Part shown: piece by piece, positions 44,358 to 58,269 of the stretch
Layout: each line of letters starts with the position of its first letter
How positions within the stretch are numbered: position 1 is the first letter of the stretch
DNA from: Lingula anatina
Lineage: Eukaryota > Brachiopoda > Lingulata > Lingulida > Lingulidae
Reading direction: 5' to 3'
Length of the DNA: 64,000 bases
NCBI RefSeq assembly: GCF_001039355.2
Contig: NW_019775714.1
Location: 80,574 to 144,573 of the forward strand
The notes under the pieces: model-generated
Seen by the model: only the letters and a program-made list of their open reading frames with translations
What the model was told of the DNA's origin: nothing
Databases searched by the model: none
Translations under genes and position numbers: made by a program

Positions 44358-47300
44358 CTGAAAAGTATAAAAACAGATCGACTAGAAAAGCAAGATAAAA
44401 TACGTGTGTGCGTACAACAAAATTTAGGCACTCCTATTGACGATTTTGACATCTGCACGATGCTCACCACTACTGCCAGTAGGTATCAAAATCGTCTGGA
44501 ACGCATTTGTAGTCCGTGCTACACTGTGCGTGCAAATCGCGATGTCAAAATTGCGGCTCAGAAAGCATAGCAAACAACAAAAAAAGTAACAGTCGTTCAT
44601 AAATATCCAACCGAAAAGGGCTGGTTCAGATGACCCAAAAAATATCACTGTCTCTAATCATGTCACCGGTATATTTCCTGGTACAAGTTACTCATTCGGT
44701 GAATCGGCATTGAGAATTACAGTATCAAGCACTGTTGACCTAGTAGGCTACACTCCGTCGTAAATATTTCCAAGCCATTCGTTGATTTTTGGACTATTTT
44801 AACCGACGAGAAGTTAAATGAATTCTTTTAATGTTTAAGTGCACAAACCTGTTCACGAACAATGAAGGGAGAGAGTTTTAACTAATGTGCATCTGTAAAC
44901 GACTTACTTCGAACTCCACCGCGCCATATTTGTTTCTCCTTGTGTACGAGTGCTATTTTAGGCAACGCACTCTGATTGGCTAAAACCTTGCGGTAGACGT
45001 CTTCTCTTTTTTGGGGAGAGGACGTTCTCCAATACAGACTCTAATGTGAAATAATTAATTATTTTGATTGCCGTCTACCTCAAAGGCGAATTTTGGTTTA
45101 GATCGTGACCTTCATATATAAGAAAAAGTTTGGGATATGTTTCATTTTCCCTCATATCGGGAAGAGACCCTTTAACAAGAACAAGTTAATGTTTACATGA
45201 TTTGAATATTTATTTAATTATCTCAACAAGTTTGGTAACACCTTTATTCAGTTTGAATGCCAATTTAATAAAAGATACAAAAGGTTTTACCTTAACAATA
45301 GTATTGCAAAATTTATTTTCAATTTTTTCTGAACGAGTACCTCAGTAACAAAGACGTATAATTAGAAAAGAGTTTCTGAAATGAAAAAAGACTAGACTGC
45401 TTTGATAAAATAACTCTTTTTTTGTGAATTTTGCATTTCATCCATGCTATCTCTTCATTTCAGGACATGTGGGTAAGTATGGAACAAAGCGAAAACAATA
45501 AAATCTATTCGTGTCACTTTTTATAATAATACTTATGCTCTGGAATATTTGGATAACATTATTTTGAACGACATTGGTTACCATTGAAAGTTAGAAATGA
45601 TTATATCTCAATATTGCATGTTTTGAAAAGACCTTAACAAGAACGAGTAAATGTTTAAGTAAAATTATTTATTTAATTTGAATATTTATTAAATTATATC
45701 AACAAGTTTGGTAACACTTTTCTTCAGTTTTAATGCCAATTTAATTAAAGATACAGAAGGTTTTACCTTAACAATAGTATTGCAAAATTTATTTTCAACT
45801 TTATCTGAACAAGTACCTCAGTAACAAAAATGTATAATTAGAAAAGAGCTTCAGAAATGAAAAAAAAAAAAAAGACCAGATTGCTTTGATAAAATAACGC
45901 TTTTTTTGTGAATTTGACATTTCATGCAAGTTATCTCTTCATTTCAGAAATATTCGGTAAGTATGGAACAAAGTGGAAACAATCAAATATATTCATGTCA
46001 ACTTGTTAGAAATACTTATACTCTTAATCTTTGGATAACATTATTATGAACGACTTTGGTTAACATTGAAAGTTGGAAACGATTTTATCTAAACCGTATT
46101 ATTACATGTTTTTTAAAGACTTTTTATAAGAGCAAGTAAATGTTAGATAATTAAAAATATTAAACTCTCATATATCGATAGGAGTAAAAGGAGAATCTAC
46201 ATCAAATGTTTTTTTTTTTAATTCATAACAGTATATCTTTATCAAAGACATTTTTCTTTATTTCTTTCAATGACAACGTTTAGTAAGTATTCCAGAAACA
46301 CGGAATTAATGTTATATATCTGTGTCATTTTAAAACAAAATGATTGTTCATTTTAGGGAACATTGTAAATCAGAAATGACTTTATCTAAAATTTAATATG
46401 GACTCTTCTTGTTAAGACTTTTAAAACAGATACTGCATCTAAGACTGTTAAAGATATTGAACTTCAAGCTCGATAATTGTAGAGGGGGAGAGCTTAAATG
46501 GTACAAGTCATTTTATTTCAAAACATTTGGATAGAGATTTGGAGTTGTTTGTTAATATAATTGAGATCAGTTATAGTGAACTATGTGATTTGTAAATCAC
46601 TTAATCGAAATCCTAGAATTCTATACTTCCTTTATATAATCTTAAATAATCAAATATATTTTACATCAAACCTCCATATAGGTAGGAGGTGAATTTACAG
46701 TAGTACACTTGATTTGATCTTAATGAGCAATTTTAGATCACCAATGATCTAACACGTTCTTAATCATCAAACAATAGTCTAAAAATGGACTGAATCTGAT
46801 TTTAAGATAAAAATGATCTAACATCTACTTAAATGGTCAAGCCATTCCCTCTACTCGCTATGGGGTATACCTCCCTTCACAATAAAGGACACCTCTGCTC
46901 ACAAGAGGAGAATCTGTGAGGGGAGTCAATTGCATAACAGCTTAATTGGAAACCAGTCCAGTAGTGGTCCAACTCATGGTTTATGGTTATGCAAGATTGT
47001 CAGTGATCTGAAATAACACTTATGTACCAAACGGGTGCAATAGTGTTGCAATATGATTTCTTGTTATTATTTTGATTTGAATATATATCAAATTATCTCA
47101 ACAAATTTGATAGCATTTTTCATCAGTTTGAATGCCAATTAAATTAAAGCTATCAAAGGATTTACCTTAAATATAATATTTCAAATTTTATTATAGAACT
47201 AACTTGAGGAATTACCTTAGTAACAATGCTGTGTTATAAGGAAAGGTTTTAAGAAATGAAAACGACCAGATTGCTCTGATAAAATAACACATTTTTAAAT

Positions 47301-47514
47301 TTTGCATTTCATCCAAGGTATCTCTTTATTTCAGGAAGTTTGGGTAAGTATGGAACAAAACGGAAAGAATAAAATGTATTTATGTCAATAAAAAAAACAC
47401 GTCTACTCTGGAATCTTTGAATAACATAGTTATAAATGACTTTAGTTAACATTGAAAAAAGGAAACAGTTTTTACAAATTATCTCAACAAATTTGGAAGC
47501 TAGATAAATATGTN

Positions 47515-48761
47515 TAACAACTCTACTAAACCTTTATACAGGGCTTTTTTCTAATGAGGCTGACATCACAAGATAGTATGCTGTAAAATAATAATAAAAC
47601 TAATAATAATAATAATTGGCACTGATTTAATTGCATGCTAGTAATAATGTTGTGAACTGTTCAAAATGGGTTTCACTTCAATTAATCATTGTCCTGCACT
47701 CAAGCGTATCAATTGTTATCCCTAAACTATAAGTTCTTTGTATGTGTGGATTATTACATGTGAATATAGGTGAGGGTAAGGTGGGTCCTACACATTACTA
47801 TCAAAACTAAGGAATATGCCAGATTAACTAAAAGGCCTGTATTATTTAAAAATAACAGAAAACTCTTTACCTCAGGGAGCTCTTTACCCTCTAGTTCTGG
47901 ACTGTTCTGACTGCTTGCCTCATCAACAATAGGCCTACTCTCGATCTGAAAAGTATAAAAACAGATCGACTAGAAAAGCATGATAAGATACGTGTGTGCG
48001 TAGCCGAAATTCAGGCACTCCTAATGACGATTTTGACATCTGCACGATGCTCACCACTACTGCCAGTAAGTATCAAAATCGTCTGGAACGCATTTGTAGT
48101 CCGTGCTACGCTGTGCGTGCAAATCGCGATGTCAAAATTGCGGCTCAGAAAGCATAGCAAACAACAAAAAAGTAACAGTCGTTCATAAATATCCAACCGA
48201 AAAGGGCTGGTTCAGTTGACCCGAAAAATATCACTGTCTCTTATCATGTCACCGGTATATTTCCTGATACAAATCACTCATTCGGTGAATCGGCATTGAG
48301 AATTACGGCATCAAGCACTGTTGACATAATAGGCTACACTCCGTCGTAAATATTTCCAAGCCATTCGTTGATTTTTGGACTATTTTAACCGACGAGAAGT
48401 TAAATGAATTCTTTAAATGTTTAAGTGCACAAACCTGTTCACGAACAATGAAGGGAGAGAGTTTTAACTAACGTGCATCTGTGAACGACTTACTTCGAAC
48501 TCCACCGCGCCATATTTGTTTCTCCTAGTGTACGAGTGCTATTTTAGGCAACGCACTCTGATTGGCTAAAACCTTGCGGTAGTCGTCTTCTCTTTTTTGG
48601 GGAGAGGACGTTCTCCAATACAGACTCGAATGTGAAATAATTAATTATTTTGATTGCCGTCTACCTCAAAGGCGAATTTTGGTTTAGATCGTGACCTTCA
48701 TATATAAGAAAAAGTTTGGGATATGTTTTATTTTCCCTCATATCGGAAAGACCCCCTTTAA
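47515..48761. mobile_element. Second copy of the TTAA transposon (right part)
   Basis: Closely matches 43928-45175, ending GACCCCC-TTTAA (TTAA 48758-48761) with a different right flank (TTATGAAATC). The left part is missing behind the N at 47514. Confidence 0.8.
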
Positions 48762-50183
48762 TTATGAAATCATTTAGCTCTCTCAATCAAAGGACAAGTA
48801 AACAAGGCTCTGATCAAATTGGATATTTATAATAGAATTTTACTGAATATCATTGAATATCACTACAAAATTTCTTGGTTTTTACTTTAGGACTGTAGGC
48901 AGGTGGTTTTGGCGGGGGGGGGGGGGGATAAAAAAAGCCTTTTAGCTGGAAAAGGTCCCCTCTTAATCAAAATTTGGTCTAGTGTGTTCTATGCCATTCC
49001 TCAGGTTGATCTACTTTTTTGAGAAAGGTCCACTTTTTTAAAGAGATTTGCATTCATTCTTTAATGTACTAGACAGCATGAGTTTTATGTGGATGAATTC
49101 TACGTAGGTGACTGTTTTTCTTTCTCCATGAATGACCTCAAAAAGGAAATAATGACCATCCCACCACCATCTTTATGTGTCATTCTGATTCCCCCGTCTT
49201 CTGTGGCGGAGATGTTACACAAGATTATCTGTTTTACATGTAAATAAGTGTCACAGCGATGACTATCTTTCATTTGAATCAGGCCTACGTGCAGACATTT
49301 CTATAAATAATCACAATCTCGGTGACCCATTTTGGTACAATATCTGCAAAGTTGGTCTGGTCAATAATTCGTAGCAAAGCACATAATGAAGGACAATCCC
49401 AGGCCATTAGGAACCCAAAGTTCGAGGAGGTCAAGCGGACACATTTTGGCCGACTGCCCAGTTCATATCCACACTATTACCTTTACTAATTTTTTCCAAA
49501 GTAGAGCTCTGCTGCACTGGTTTTTTTGTTATTATAAACCATTAGGGAGGACAAAGGGGCCTGTTTGCTGTCATAACTGACAAATGTGAATCATATTTTG
49601 TTAATTTCTGTGAAAAGGGAAAACTCACCAAAATCATGTCACCTACCTGACCAAGAAAACCTCAAATAATGACTGAAAAGTTGAGAGATGGGTCTAATTT
49701 GAGAAGGTGTAGTATCTTTGTTTTGGGAGGTACATGGTGAAATACCATAAAGGAGAAAAAACACAATACATGCATCTCCTCGACGGTGTTTGACGTGTCC
49801 ATTTCACAAAGACATGAGATATACAGAGCCAAGTCACGACTAAACTGTCCGTCATATTTAAGTATAAAACTGTAAAAAGACAACAAAAAAATTACAAAAA
49901 AAAAAAAAAAAAAAAACATAATACCAATCAGGCAAAGTTCTATCCTATGTTGACTCCTGCTCTCTATAATTAACAGCCTTGGTACTCTGAGGGACCAGGC
50001 TAGTAAAGGTGGAGTGTTTTAAAGTACACTTTAAAGCATAGGAGACTAACCAGAAAAAAATCTAGTCTGGTCTTTGATCTCTTCAAAATAACTCACCCCA
50101 GAAGTCCCCCTTGAGTTTTATGCTTACAAAGCTTTCTATTACCTCAGAAACCTAATTTTTAATAAACCACTGTAAAAGTCAGA

Positions 50184-50229
<46 letters not shown>

Positions 50230-50750
50230 AAATTTGACTTTAAAATAATTGATTTACAAGAGTTCTATTAAATCAAAGGTTTTACTTTTAAAGTCAAAGT
50301 CTCAACATTTTTCTTTAAGTCCATAAGGTACATGCTTTCAATGTTAAAGGGTCATTTTATACCGTACTCAATAACAATACCCTGCTCATCTGTTTGGCCA
50401 AGGAGAACACAACTAATTGTTAACAAGAAAAAATCATATACTCATAATACTAACTATTGACTTGCTCTTGAAACTAATACTGTAACAAAAAATAATACTA
50501 CCTGAAATAATGTGTTTGGTCCCTGTTATTTTCATTGTGTCTGTAATTTCAAATTTATATGACAAAGGTAATAAGGCAAAGAAGAAAACCATGATTAATG
50601 TCATCGATAAATAAAACAGCTGCCCACAAAATGTTTGTGAAAACACCTTGTTACCAATTTTGAAAGAAATCTAGAGATCATGAAAAGTACACCAAAGGAA
50701 ATTTTCATTCACCTTAATAGTATTTCTAAAGCAAAATTTACTCATATCTT
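48762..50750. other. No gene seen; simple repeats
   Basis: Contains a G-run (about 48914-48927), an A-run (about 49897-49917) and a T-run of about 38 (50190-50227). A GGACTGTAGGCAGG...GGGGG motif near 48890 resembles sequence at about 54315, suggesting a dispersed repeat. The ORFs lack domain or splice support. Confidence 0.35.
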
Positions 50751-50757
50751 AATCCAA

Positions 50758-53700
50758 ATTTTATTTTTAAAATAAATAAATGGCCATTTTATCCAGATAT
50801 AACTCAAAACAGTACAGAAAAATTGATTCTGAAATGTTTCCAACTCCCCAATTATTTTTTTTTATATACAGAGAAAATGACCAGAAAACACTTAAGCATA
50901 CAAAAACATTTATTCTTATTTTCAAAAATTTCTTGAGACCTCACTGCCCATCTTCTCATTCTCTTCGCAAGATGAAATCTATGCTGGGTTCAACCTTCAC
51001 ATCTTAGTCACCTCATTTGCATACATCGAGGCAGTGACCAATCACTTTTCTTCTCCACATACACGGGGCGAGCAGGGATGACCAACAAAGAGCAGGGGCG
51101 TCCAGTATTGTCACTGTAGCAAGGTTTGACAGTTAAATTCCAAGCAGCACCAGATGGATGGCCTTTTATTACTGATCTAAGATTACAGTGAAAACAGATC
51201 ACTGATAAGTGTGGCACAGCAGGTCCTCTCTGGCTGGCCAGAATTCCATTCACTTGGCTTTTCTAATGTCTTCTCTTCGGAAGAGAGGAAAAATGGGACA
51301 TCAATGACAAAAAAAAAAAAGAATGTTCACAGGAATTATGGAAAATATTCAATCATTGACACCACCTACTCCCGAACATCCGTATCTTTTATCATCAAAG
51401 ATGTCCATCTGTTAGACAATTCCTTGTCACTAGATACACAGAAGAGCTTAGCTCTTAAAGAACAAAGAAAATGGTAGAAGAAGGGAAAAAACATAATTCA
51501 GACTGTCCCCAAGTGACCCTGGCCAGCAGCTATTAAAAACCTCATCAATCTTCACTTGAGCTGCTTTTGACATTTACTCCTGCCAAATCAACCTCTTTCC
51601 TTAATACCTGGGAGAACCTGATAGTTCTCCCCCAAATATGCACTTCTTCACTCATCTTCTTTTAAAGATACAATCTCCATAAACTTACTTGGTAACATTC
51701 CCAGCAATAATTAATTTTTTTTTAGCAGGACAAGTTGGTGGTCCTGAAAATGCCCATTGTCCTCCTCTACCACTAAGCCAGCCAGTGGACTATACTGCTT
51801 GTAATTGAAAGCCTGCTAGCACCAATTATCCTGTCTGGTGCTTTATGGACTGATGGACAGTTATAATGCTATAATGGTCACTCACTCAACCCACTGACCA
51901 CCTGTTAAGATGGTCATTTTCTACTTGACCGACCTTCACCAGAAGTGAACTTTGGGCCACTGGTCATATAATCTCCCTCTGGCCACAGTGTGGCCAGTGA
52001 CTAAAAGTAGGTTAAATGTTTAAAGGAAGGGTCAGGCAGGTGGTCATCTGGGTCAGACCAGGCTGGTCAGTGGGTCAAGCTTAGGTGATAGACTATACCT
52101 TAAGCTCCTATGGACTGATGGACCAAATTGTGTGAGGATAGTTTGCAACTTAATCTCAGATAAAAAACAATTTACTCTACATATTTTTTTTTCTATGTGG
52201 AATTGATTTGGTGGCCTTTTTTTCAGCTTTAAGGCCAAATGAAAATTATCCTATGTCCCTGCAGTAAACAAGTTCATTGACTTTTGAAAGGTGCATTGGG
52301 ATCAGCATGTAATATTGGCATTATATTGAATAACATCTGCAACTCCAATTTATGCTTTTCATTTTTCATAATTATTATTATTCCAGGAAAAAGGAAGATT
52401 CCAATTCCATTTTAATTTCTATAAAGCGTTATTATTCATCNAATTTTATTTTTAAAATAAATAAATGGCCATTTTATCCAGATATAACTCAAAACAGTAC
52501 AGAAAAATTGAATCTGAAATGTTTCCAACTCCCCAATTATTTTTTTTTATATACAGAGAAAATGACCAGAAAACACTTAAGCATACAAAAACATTTATTC
52601 TTATTTTCAAAAATTTCTTGAGACCTCACTGCCCATCTTCTCATTCTCTTCGCGAGATGAAATCTATGCTGGGTTCAACCTTCACATCTTAGTCACCTCA
52701 TTTGCATACATCGAGGCAGTGACCAATCACTTTTCTTCTCCACATACACGGGGCGAGCAGGGATGACCAACAAAGAGCAGGGGCGTCCAGTATTGTCACT
52801 GTAGCAAGGTTTGACAGTTAAATTCCAAGCAGCACCAGATGGATGGCCTTTTATTACTGATCTAAGATTACAGTGAAAACAGATCACTGATAAGTGTGGC
52901 ACAGCAGGTCCTCGCTGGCTGGCCAGAATTCCATTCACTTGGCTTTTCTAATGTCTTCTCTTCGGAAGAGAGGAAAAATGGGACATCAATGACAAAAAAA
53001 AAAAAGAATGTTCACAGGAATTATGGAAAATATTCAATCATTGACACCACCTACTCCCGAACATCCGTATCTTTTATCATCAAAGATGTCCATCTGTTAG
53101 ACAATTCCTTGTCACTAGATACACAGAAGAGCTTAGCTCTTAAAGAACAAAGAAAATGGTAGAAGAAGGGAAAAAACATAATTCAGACTGTCCCCAAGTG
53201 ACCCTGGCCAGCAGCTATTAAAAACCTCATCAATCTTCACTTGAGCTGCTTTTGACATTTACTCCTGCCAAATCAACCTCTTTCCTTAATACCTGGGAGA
53301 ACCTGATAGTTCTCCCCCAAATATGCACTTCTTCACTCATCTTCTTTTAAAGATACAATCTCCATAAACTTACTTGGTAACATTCCCAGCAATAATTAAT
53401 TTTTTTTTAGCAGGACAAGTTGGTGGTCCTGAAAATGCCCATTGTCCTCCTCTACCACTAAGCCAGCCAGTGGACTATACTGCTTGTAATTGAAAGCCTG
53501 CTAGCACCAATTATCCTGTCTGGTGCTTTATGGACTGATGGACAGTTATAATGCTATAATGGTCACTCACTCAACCCACTGACCACCTGTTAAGATGGTC
53601 ATTTTCTACTTGACCGACCTTCACCAGAAGTGAACTTTGGGCCACTGGTCATATAATCTCCCTCTGGCCACAGTGTGGCCAGTGACTAAAAGTAGGTTAA

Positions 53701-54126
53701 ATGTTTAAAGGAAGGGTCAGGCAGGTGGTCATCTGGGTCAGACCAGGCTGGTCAGTGGGTCAAGCTTAGGTGATAGACTATACCTTAAGCTCCTATGGAC
53801 TGATGGACCAAATTGTGTGAGGATAGTTTGCAACTTAATCTCAGATAAAAAACAATTTACTCTACATATTTTTTTTTCTATGTGGAATTGATTTGGTGGC
53901 CTTTTTTTCAGCTTTAAGGCCAAATGAAAATTATCCTATGTCCCTGCAGTAAACAAGTTCATTGACTTTTGAAAGGTGCATTGGGATCAGCATGTAATAT
54001 TGGCATTATATTGAATAACATCTGCAACTCCAATTTATGCTTTTCATTTTTCATAATTATTATTATTCCAGGAAAAAGGAAGATTCCAATTCCATTTTAA
54101 TTTCTATAAAGCGTTATTATTCATCC
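50758..54126. repeat. 1.68-kb duplication split by one N (probably an assembly artefact)
   Basis: 50758-52440 and 52442-54126 are almost identical over their whole length, with only a few substitutions (for example CGCAAG/CGCGAG and CTCTCTGG/CTCGCTGG). They meet at a single N at 52441. This is what unmerged haplotypes or overlapping contig ends look like. A true recent tandem duplication is possible. No coding exon recognised. Confidence 0.8.
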
Positions 54127-57100
54127 AAATTGTTGTTTTTTTTTTTATTACTACATGTTAGCCATTAGTGGCATCATTTGTGATACCAAATCCTCCCTGA
54201 GAGAAACTGTTGTCACTGGTAGTACCTTCCCCTTATGTGTGATGCCAATCTCAACTTATTCTTCTAAAAAATTCTGTCCAACTGCTTCTTCAGATCATAT
54301 ATGATATTTCAGGCCTGCAGCCAGGGGGGTTAGTGGGTTCAATTACACCTTTTCTGCGGAAAAATGTCTGCTCTGGTTAATATCACCTAGGTACATGAAG
54401 GTTTCATGGTAAAAGGCCCACTTTTTTTGAAATTGACCCCCCCCCCTTTTTTTTTGAAATTACTGGTGAAAGACCTGTATTTAAGATTATCTTAATCCAA
54501 ATATAAAAAATCAACCAAGATAGCTCAGAATGCATTCAGAACAGCGAACTAACAGATCCACAGATCAAATATGGCGACCAACTATAAAGCTTGCACAAAA
54601 ATTATCCATGGAGAAGTTCCATTGACTTAAGTTTTCACAACACTAGCTTGTCTGACATCATTTCTGACAATTTTGTCCACCAAATCTTGCAAAAATCTCA
54701 CATGATTGTAGATCAAGACTTTGGGGTATCTCAGATGACTTCCATGATTTCTTACTGTGATGATCCTCGATGCTTGAATGAATGTGAATTCCTGCCAGGT
54801 TTTTTTTTTTTTTTTTGAAAGCAAGTTTAAATGTTATAAACACAGCACTTAATTTTTTATTTAATTTGGAACAAGTACTCCACATATTCAACTTTTATTT
54901 AAATAATAAGAAAAAAAACAATACAATTCATAAGAAGTTGGAAGCTGTGTGATGTAGCTAAGACTGTTAATTTGGATAGCCGACTCCATCAATATTACTT
55001 TTGTGATACTGCAAGAGAATTTCATAAAAAGATTGACTAAAGTATTCTCACCATTGAGAGTACATAGATTTACCTGCCCAGACAATCACATTTTGCTTCA
55101 GGGGCTTTAGGTTCAATGCCTAAAAAAAGGGTGAATGGCCTCATAGATTCCAACCCAAATGTACTTTAGTGGGCTAGCTAAAATTTATAGCAGTCTTTGA
55201 TCAGAGTGATTTTCATTTGTTTTGTGAGCAGGTCTATGGTATTAATGTGGGGCATTAGTAATAGTGTCAGATGATAAGGATAATTATGAAGACCAGAATA
55301 CTTCCTGAATCCTACCCCCCATCTGTCACCAAAGTCACACTCCGATAGATCCTTTTATTTCCTCCTTTTGCTGAATTTTTCTAATAAAAATTTTATGACT
55401 TCTAACATAGGGAAAAAATTAGATGGGCATCCAACAATAAGGTTCATAAAGTATTTACATAAACCTTCCTATTGTTTTTTTAGTTGTCAAGGACAAAGGT
55501 TATACAAGATCATTCAGACGTGCACTTGCACTGTACTTCAGTACAGCTTAATTCATCTACAACAAAAAGCACTTTCTATGTCCATGTTTTAATATTTTAT
55601 TTATATTAAGTGTAACAATTTTTTAGCAGGAAGTGCAAGCTGATGGACTGACCAGAGTTATAATCTATACCAACTAATGACACAGTTGAAGGTAAAAAGA
55701 AAAGATGTATTACCTGAAGTTAGTCTATTAATTGTTTTGCACTCAGACATCGTCTAGGAGTGCGTTCAAAATGAATGTCGGAAGCAAAAGGTGTTATAAA
55801 GACCATCAATCAAGCCCCAGTTCTATAGAAAACTCATCACTTTGAAAATATTTCCAGTCTGCCCCCCCCCCCCCAAACAATATTCTATTCGACAAAAATT
55901 CAAACAGAAAAACCTTTCAGCTTCAAAGAGTTCAGGGGTTCATTGCCATGCTATCCATATGACTCGCAGGGACCAATGATCTTTAAATGTGCCAGTATTC
56001 ACCAGAGGTATATAAATATCATCTATAAATACCACCACAGATGACCTAAATTGCCAGGTGTGGATCTCAGCAAAGCCATTAATGTAGTCTGGATTTTCCA
56101 GCCAGACTTCTGATTAGCCCAGTAGCCCATTGATATCATTAATACTTCAGCAAATCCCCTTAAACTGGCAGTGGTTATCTAATGTTAGGCCACCACTGTT
56201 GACTTAGGAAGGGTCCCAGACAGCGCAGTCAGACAAATGACCTGGACTGGCCCATTTTCTAGGCCATAAGCCAGCCCCTCCTAAACTGCTGACCTTAGCG
56301 AGGACTCTGGCCTTACACCATGCAAACTACAACTTAAGTGCAATAACATTCCCTGGGTTGAAATCATGCATAGATAATATTAACTCAAGTACGACTGCTG
56401 ATAAGTAGGGCCTGCCTCGCTGGCCATTTATCATTGTCATCTGACCATTGTGGCAGTGGGAAGACAACGCACAAAATGCACGCTCTTTGGAATTATGCCA
56501 CGAGTGATAAAGAGTGTGACAATGCCTTTAACCCATTTTACAAGGCTGAATATTCTCTCACCGCCCAGACCTAGACATATTTCAAAGACTGGACCAATCC
56601 AGTCATAATACGTCCACACCCCTTAATTACACATTAACAGTGCGAGACTTAACAGCTTCTGGTCTAATAAGCTGCCCACACGTAATGTCACGTTTCTTTT
56701 CACCAATTACCTCATGAACAAATAGTCAATATTTTGTCAATGCCGTGTTCAAGGAGAGCCAGCCAGGGTTTACACAGCCTTGTTTGGACATGGTCATTGA
56801 ACCAGGTCACAGCAGAGCAGGTGCTTGTTTGGAGAGAGCAAAGGTGATCCATGCTGTGACCTGATCAGGACAACACAAGGTCCCAGTCTTTACATTTCAA
56901 CAACTATTTCACAGACTGCCCTCTCAAATGATGGTGTGTTTGGCTCCCATTGGCCCCCAGACTGCCACGGAGGGTCAGCAAGAAAAAAGACCCCACCTTG
57001 AGGACCAAAAGTTTTACATTTAAACTAAAATCCATATAACATTGTTCCTTAACGAGCAACAAAGAAGACTGTCAGCTTTTATTGATATATTCTCATTACT

Positions 57101-57550
57101 CTGTGAATCCGTACGGTTAGTTAAGAGATCACAGTGAGGACAATGACTTCCCACTTCTCCAAGCAACAGCCTGAGTATTGACGTGGCTTAATAAAGAAAA
57201 CATCGATAAAAATTGTGGCCAGCACTCATCTCTAAATACCACAAAATCCAATTAAAGTGATTAAACCACCATCTGTAATTGGATTAATACAATGGTATTT
57301 CAATGAAATAAACCCATTTTTGTGGTCTCTCCATTTTCCTGTTTTCCTGCAGTAGATTACTCTAGACCAGCAGAAGCATTTGAACATGAATCAGCAATAA
57401 CTACACAAAATACTACGACAAGTACAATAAACATGTATGTTAACAGCCTGTACAATAGTGAGTACTACTATCCTTCAGCTAGCCACCGCATTCTCTCTAG
57501 AAATCTGCCACGTGTTTGAGTTATCACTGGACAATAACCTATGGGCAATT
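54127..57550. other. Non-coding; candidate conserved regulatory DNA
   Basis: No coding exon supported. 57250-57310 contains ATCCAATTA and TAATTGGATTAAT, homeodomain-like palindromic sites, in otherwise non-repetitive sequence. Two C/T-rich tracts (about 54440 and 55862) are simple repeats. Confidence 0.3.
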
Positions 57551-57590
57551 ATGGGTCAACTCTAAGGACTCATTCCCAAATAAAACCATT

Positions 57591-57731
57591 ATTCTACGTA
57601 GATTGATCCAACTCTTGGGGACTCTTGCTGAACACAATCAGATTAACACTTCTTCTTGTTTCCAATGTCCTTATATAATCATCAGCTTTACTGTCCACTC
57701 AATGAAAGGCGGAGTTGGATTGATCTAAGTG
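57591..57731. mobile_element. Foldback element, diverged copy
   Basis: TAGATTGATCCAACTC at about 57599 and its inverse GAGTTGGATTGATCTA at about 57712 match the arms of the element at 58283-58512. Confidence 0.5.
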
Positions 57732-58127
57732 GAACGATATTTCACTGGGACTAGCCCCAAGGTCTAGTCCAGATCACACACACCCTTTAACAAATACTAC
57801 ATCCCCAAAGTGTCACAGTCAGTACAATCAGCTTGAATAAATCAGGGGTACAATGGTACTATCAAGGGGAAGGGGGGGGGGTACACACTGTATGAAACAG
57901 AGGTACAGAAGCCTAACCAGGGGAGGATTGTAATCCAATGTCTAGTTTCAAGACTGCACACTTTTTGTTGAATTTGTACTGAGGACCTCCAAAATTCCCC
58001 ACACAGTTCCACCATCGGTCTTAATTTTCTCAAAAATTAGATTTGAAAACATCACACAAACAATGACAACCTGACAGCAGACATCATCAATGACAGACCC
58101 CCCCTCCCCCTCCCCCTCCTTCCCCCC

Positions 58128-58152
58128 NNNNNNNNNNNNNNNNNNNNNNNNN
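58128..58152. other. Assembly gap (25 N) in a CT-rich tract
   Basis: The same text (CATCAATGACAGACCCCCC plus a CCCCT-rich run) is present on both sides, so the contig ends overlap and the gap may not represent missing sequence. Confidence 0.8.
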
Positions 58153-58269
58153 CATCAATGACAGACCCCCCTCCCCCTCCCCTCCCTCCCCCCCCCCCCC
58201 CCTCTTGATTTCAACCTTTCATTCATCCACCCACATCCAAGTATACATTAAGAGCAGGAGTACTCATAG

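Larger units (their letters stand above)
41502..45175. mobile_element. 3.67-kb TTAA-target DNA transposon (piggyBac-like), non-autonomous
   Basis: Inserted in an array unit. The paralogous empty site at about 45640 reads GACCTTAACAAG. Here GACC-TTAA is followed by AGGATGTCTTTCC, and AAGAGACCCT-TTAA-CAAG closes the element, so TTAA is duplicated. The ends are imperfect TIRs (AGGATGTCTTTCC and AGGGTCTCTTCCC). No transposase was recognised. It contains a nested hAT-like MITE (42041-42211), an N at 42253, and exon-like pieces on both strands. Confidence 0.75.
40500..47513 (+). repeat. Inverted, decayed second micro-exon array
   Basis: The reverse complement of the 19-25 kb units: the CACCAATGATCT hairpin recurs at about 40770 and 46730, and the sequence around 40540-40660 matches the inverse of 22.6-22.8 kb. 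Plus-strand micro-exon candidates: 41332-41340 and 45464-45472 (both GACATGTGG), 45948-45956 (AAATATTCG), 47335-47343 (GAAGTTTGG), each between a ...tttcag acceptor and gtaagtatgg. The 12-nt candidate at 46271-46282 keeps gtaagtatt but has CAA instead of CAG. No leader or protease exon is found on this strand, so it looks like a relic. Confidence 0.7.

Noticed and set aside
44316-44570. 84-codon plus-strand ORF in the TTAA transposon
   Set aside because: The frame is broken in the second copy (47994 onward) and it overlaps the better supported minus-strand exon.
55110-55130. GGTTCAATGCC resembling a tRNA T-arm
   Set aside because: No matching acceptor stem, anticodon arm or A box within range.
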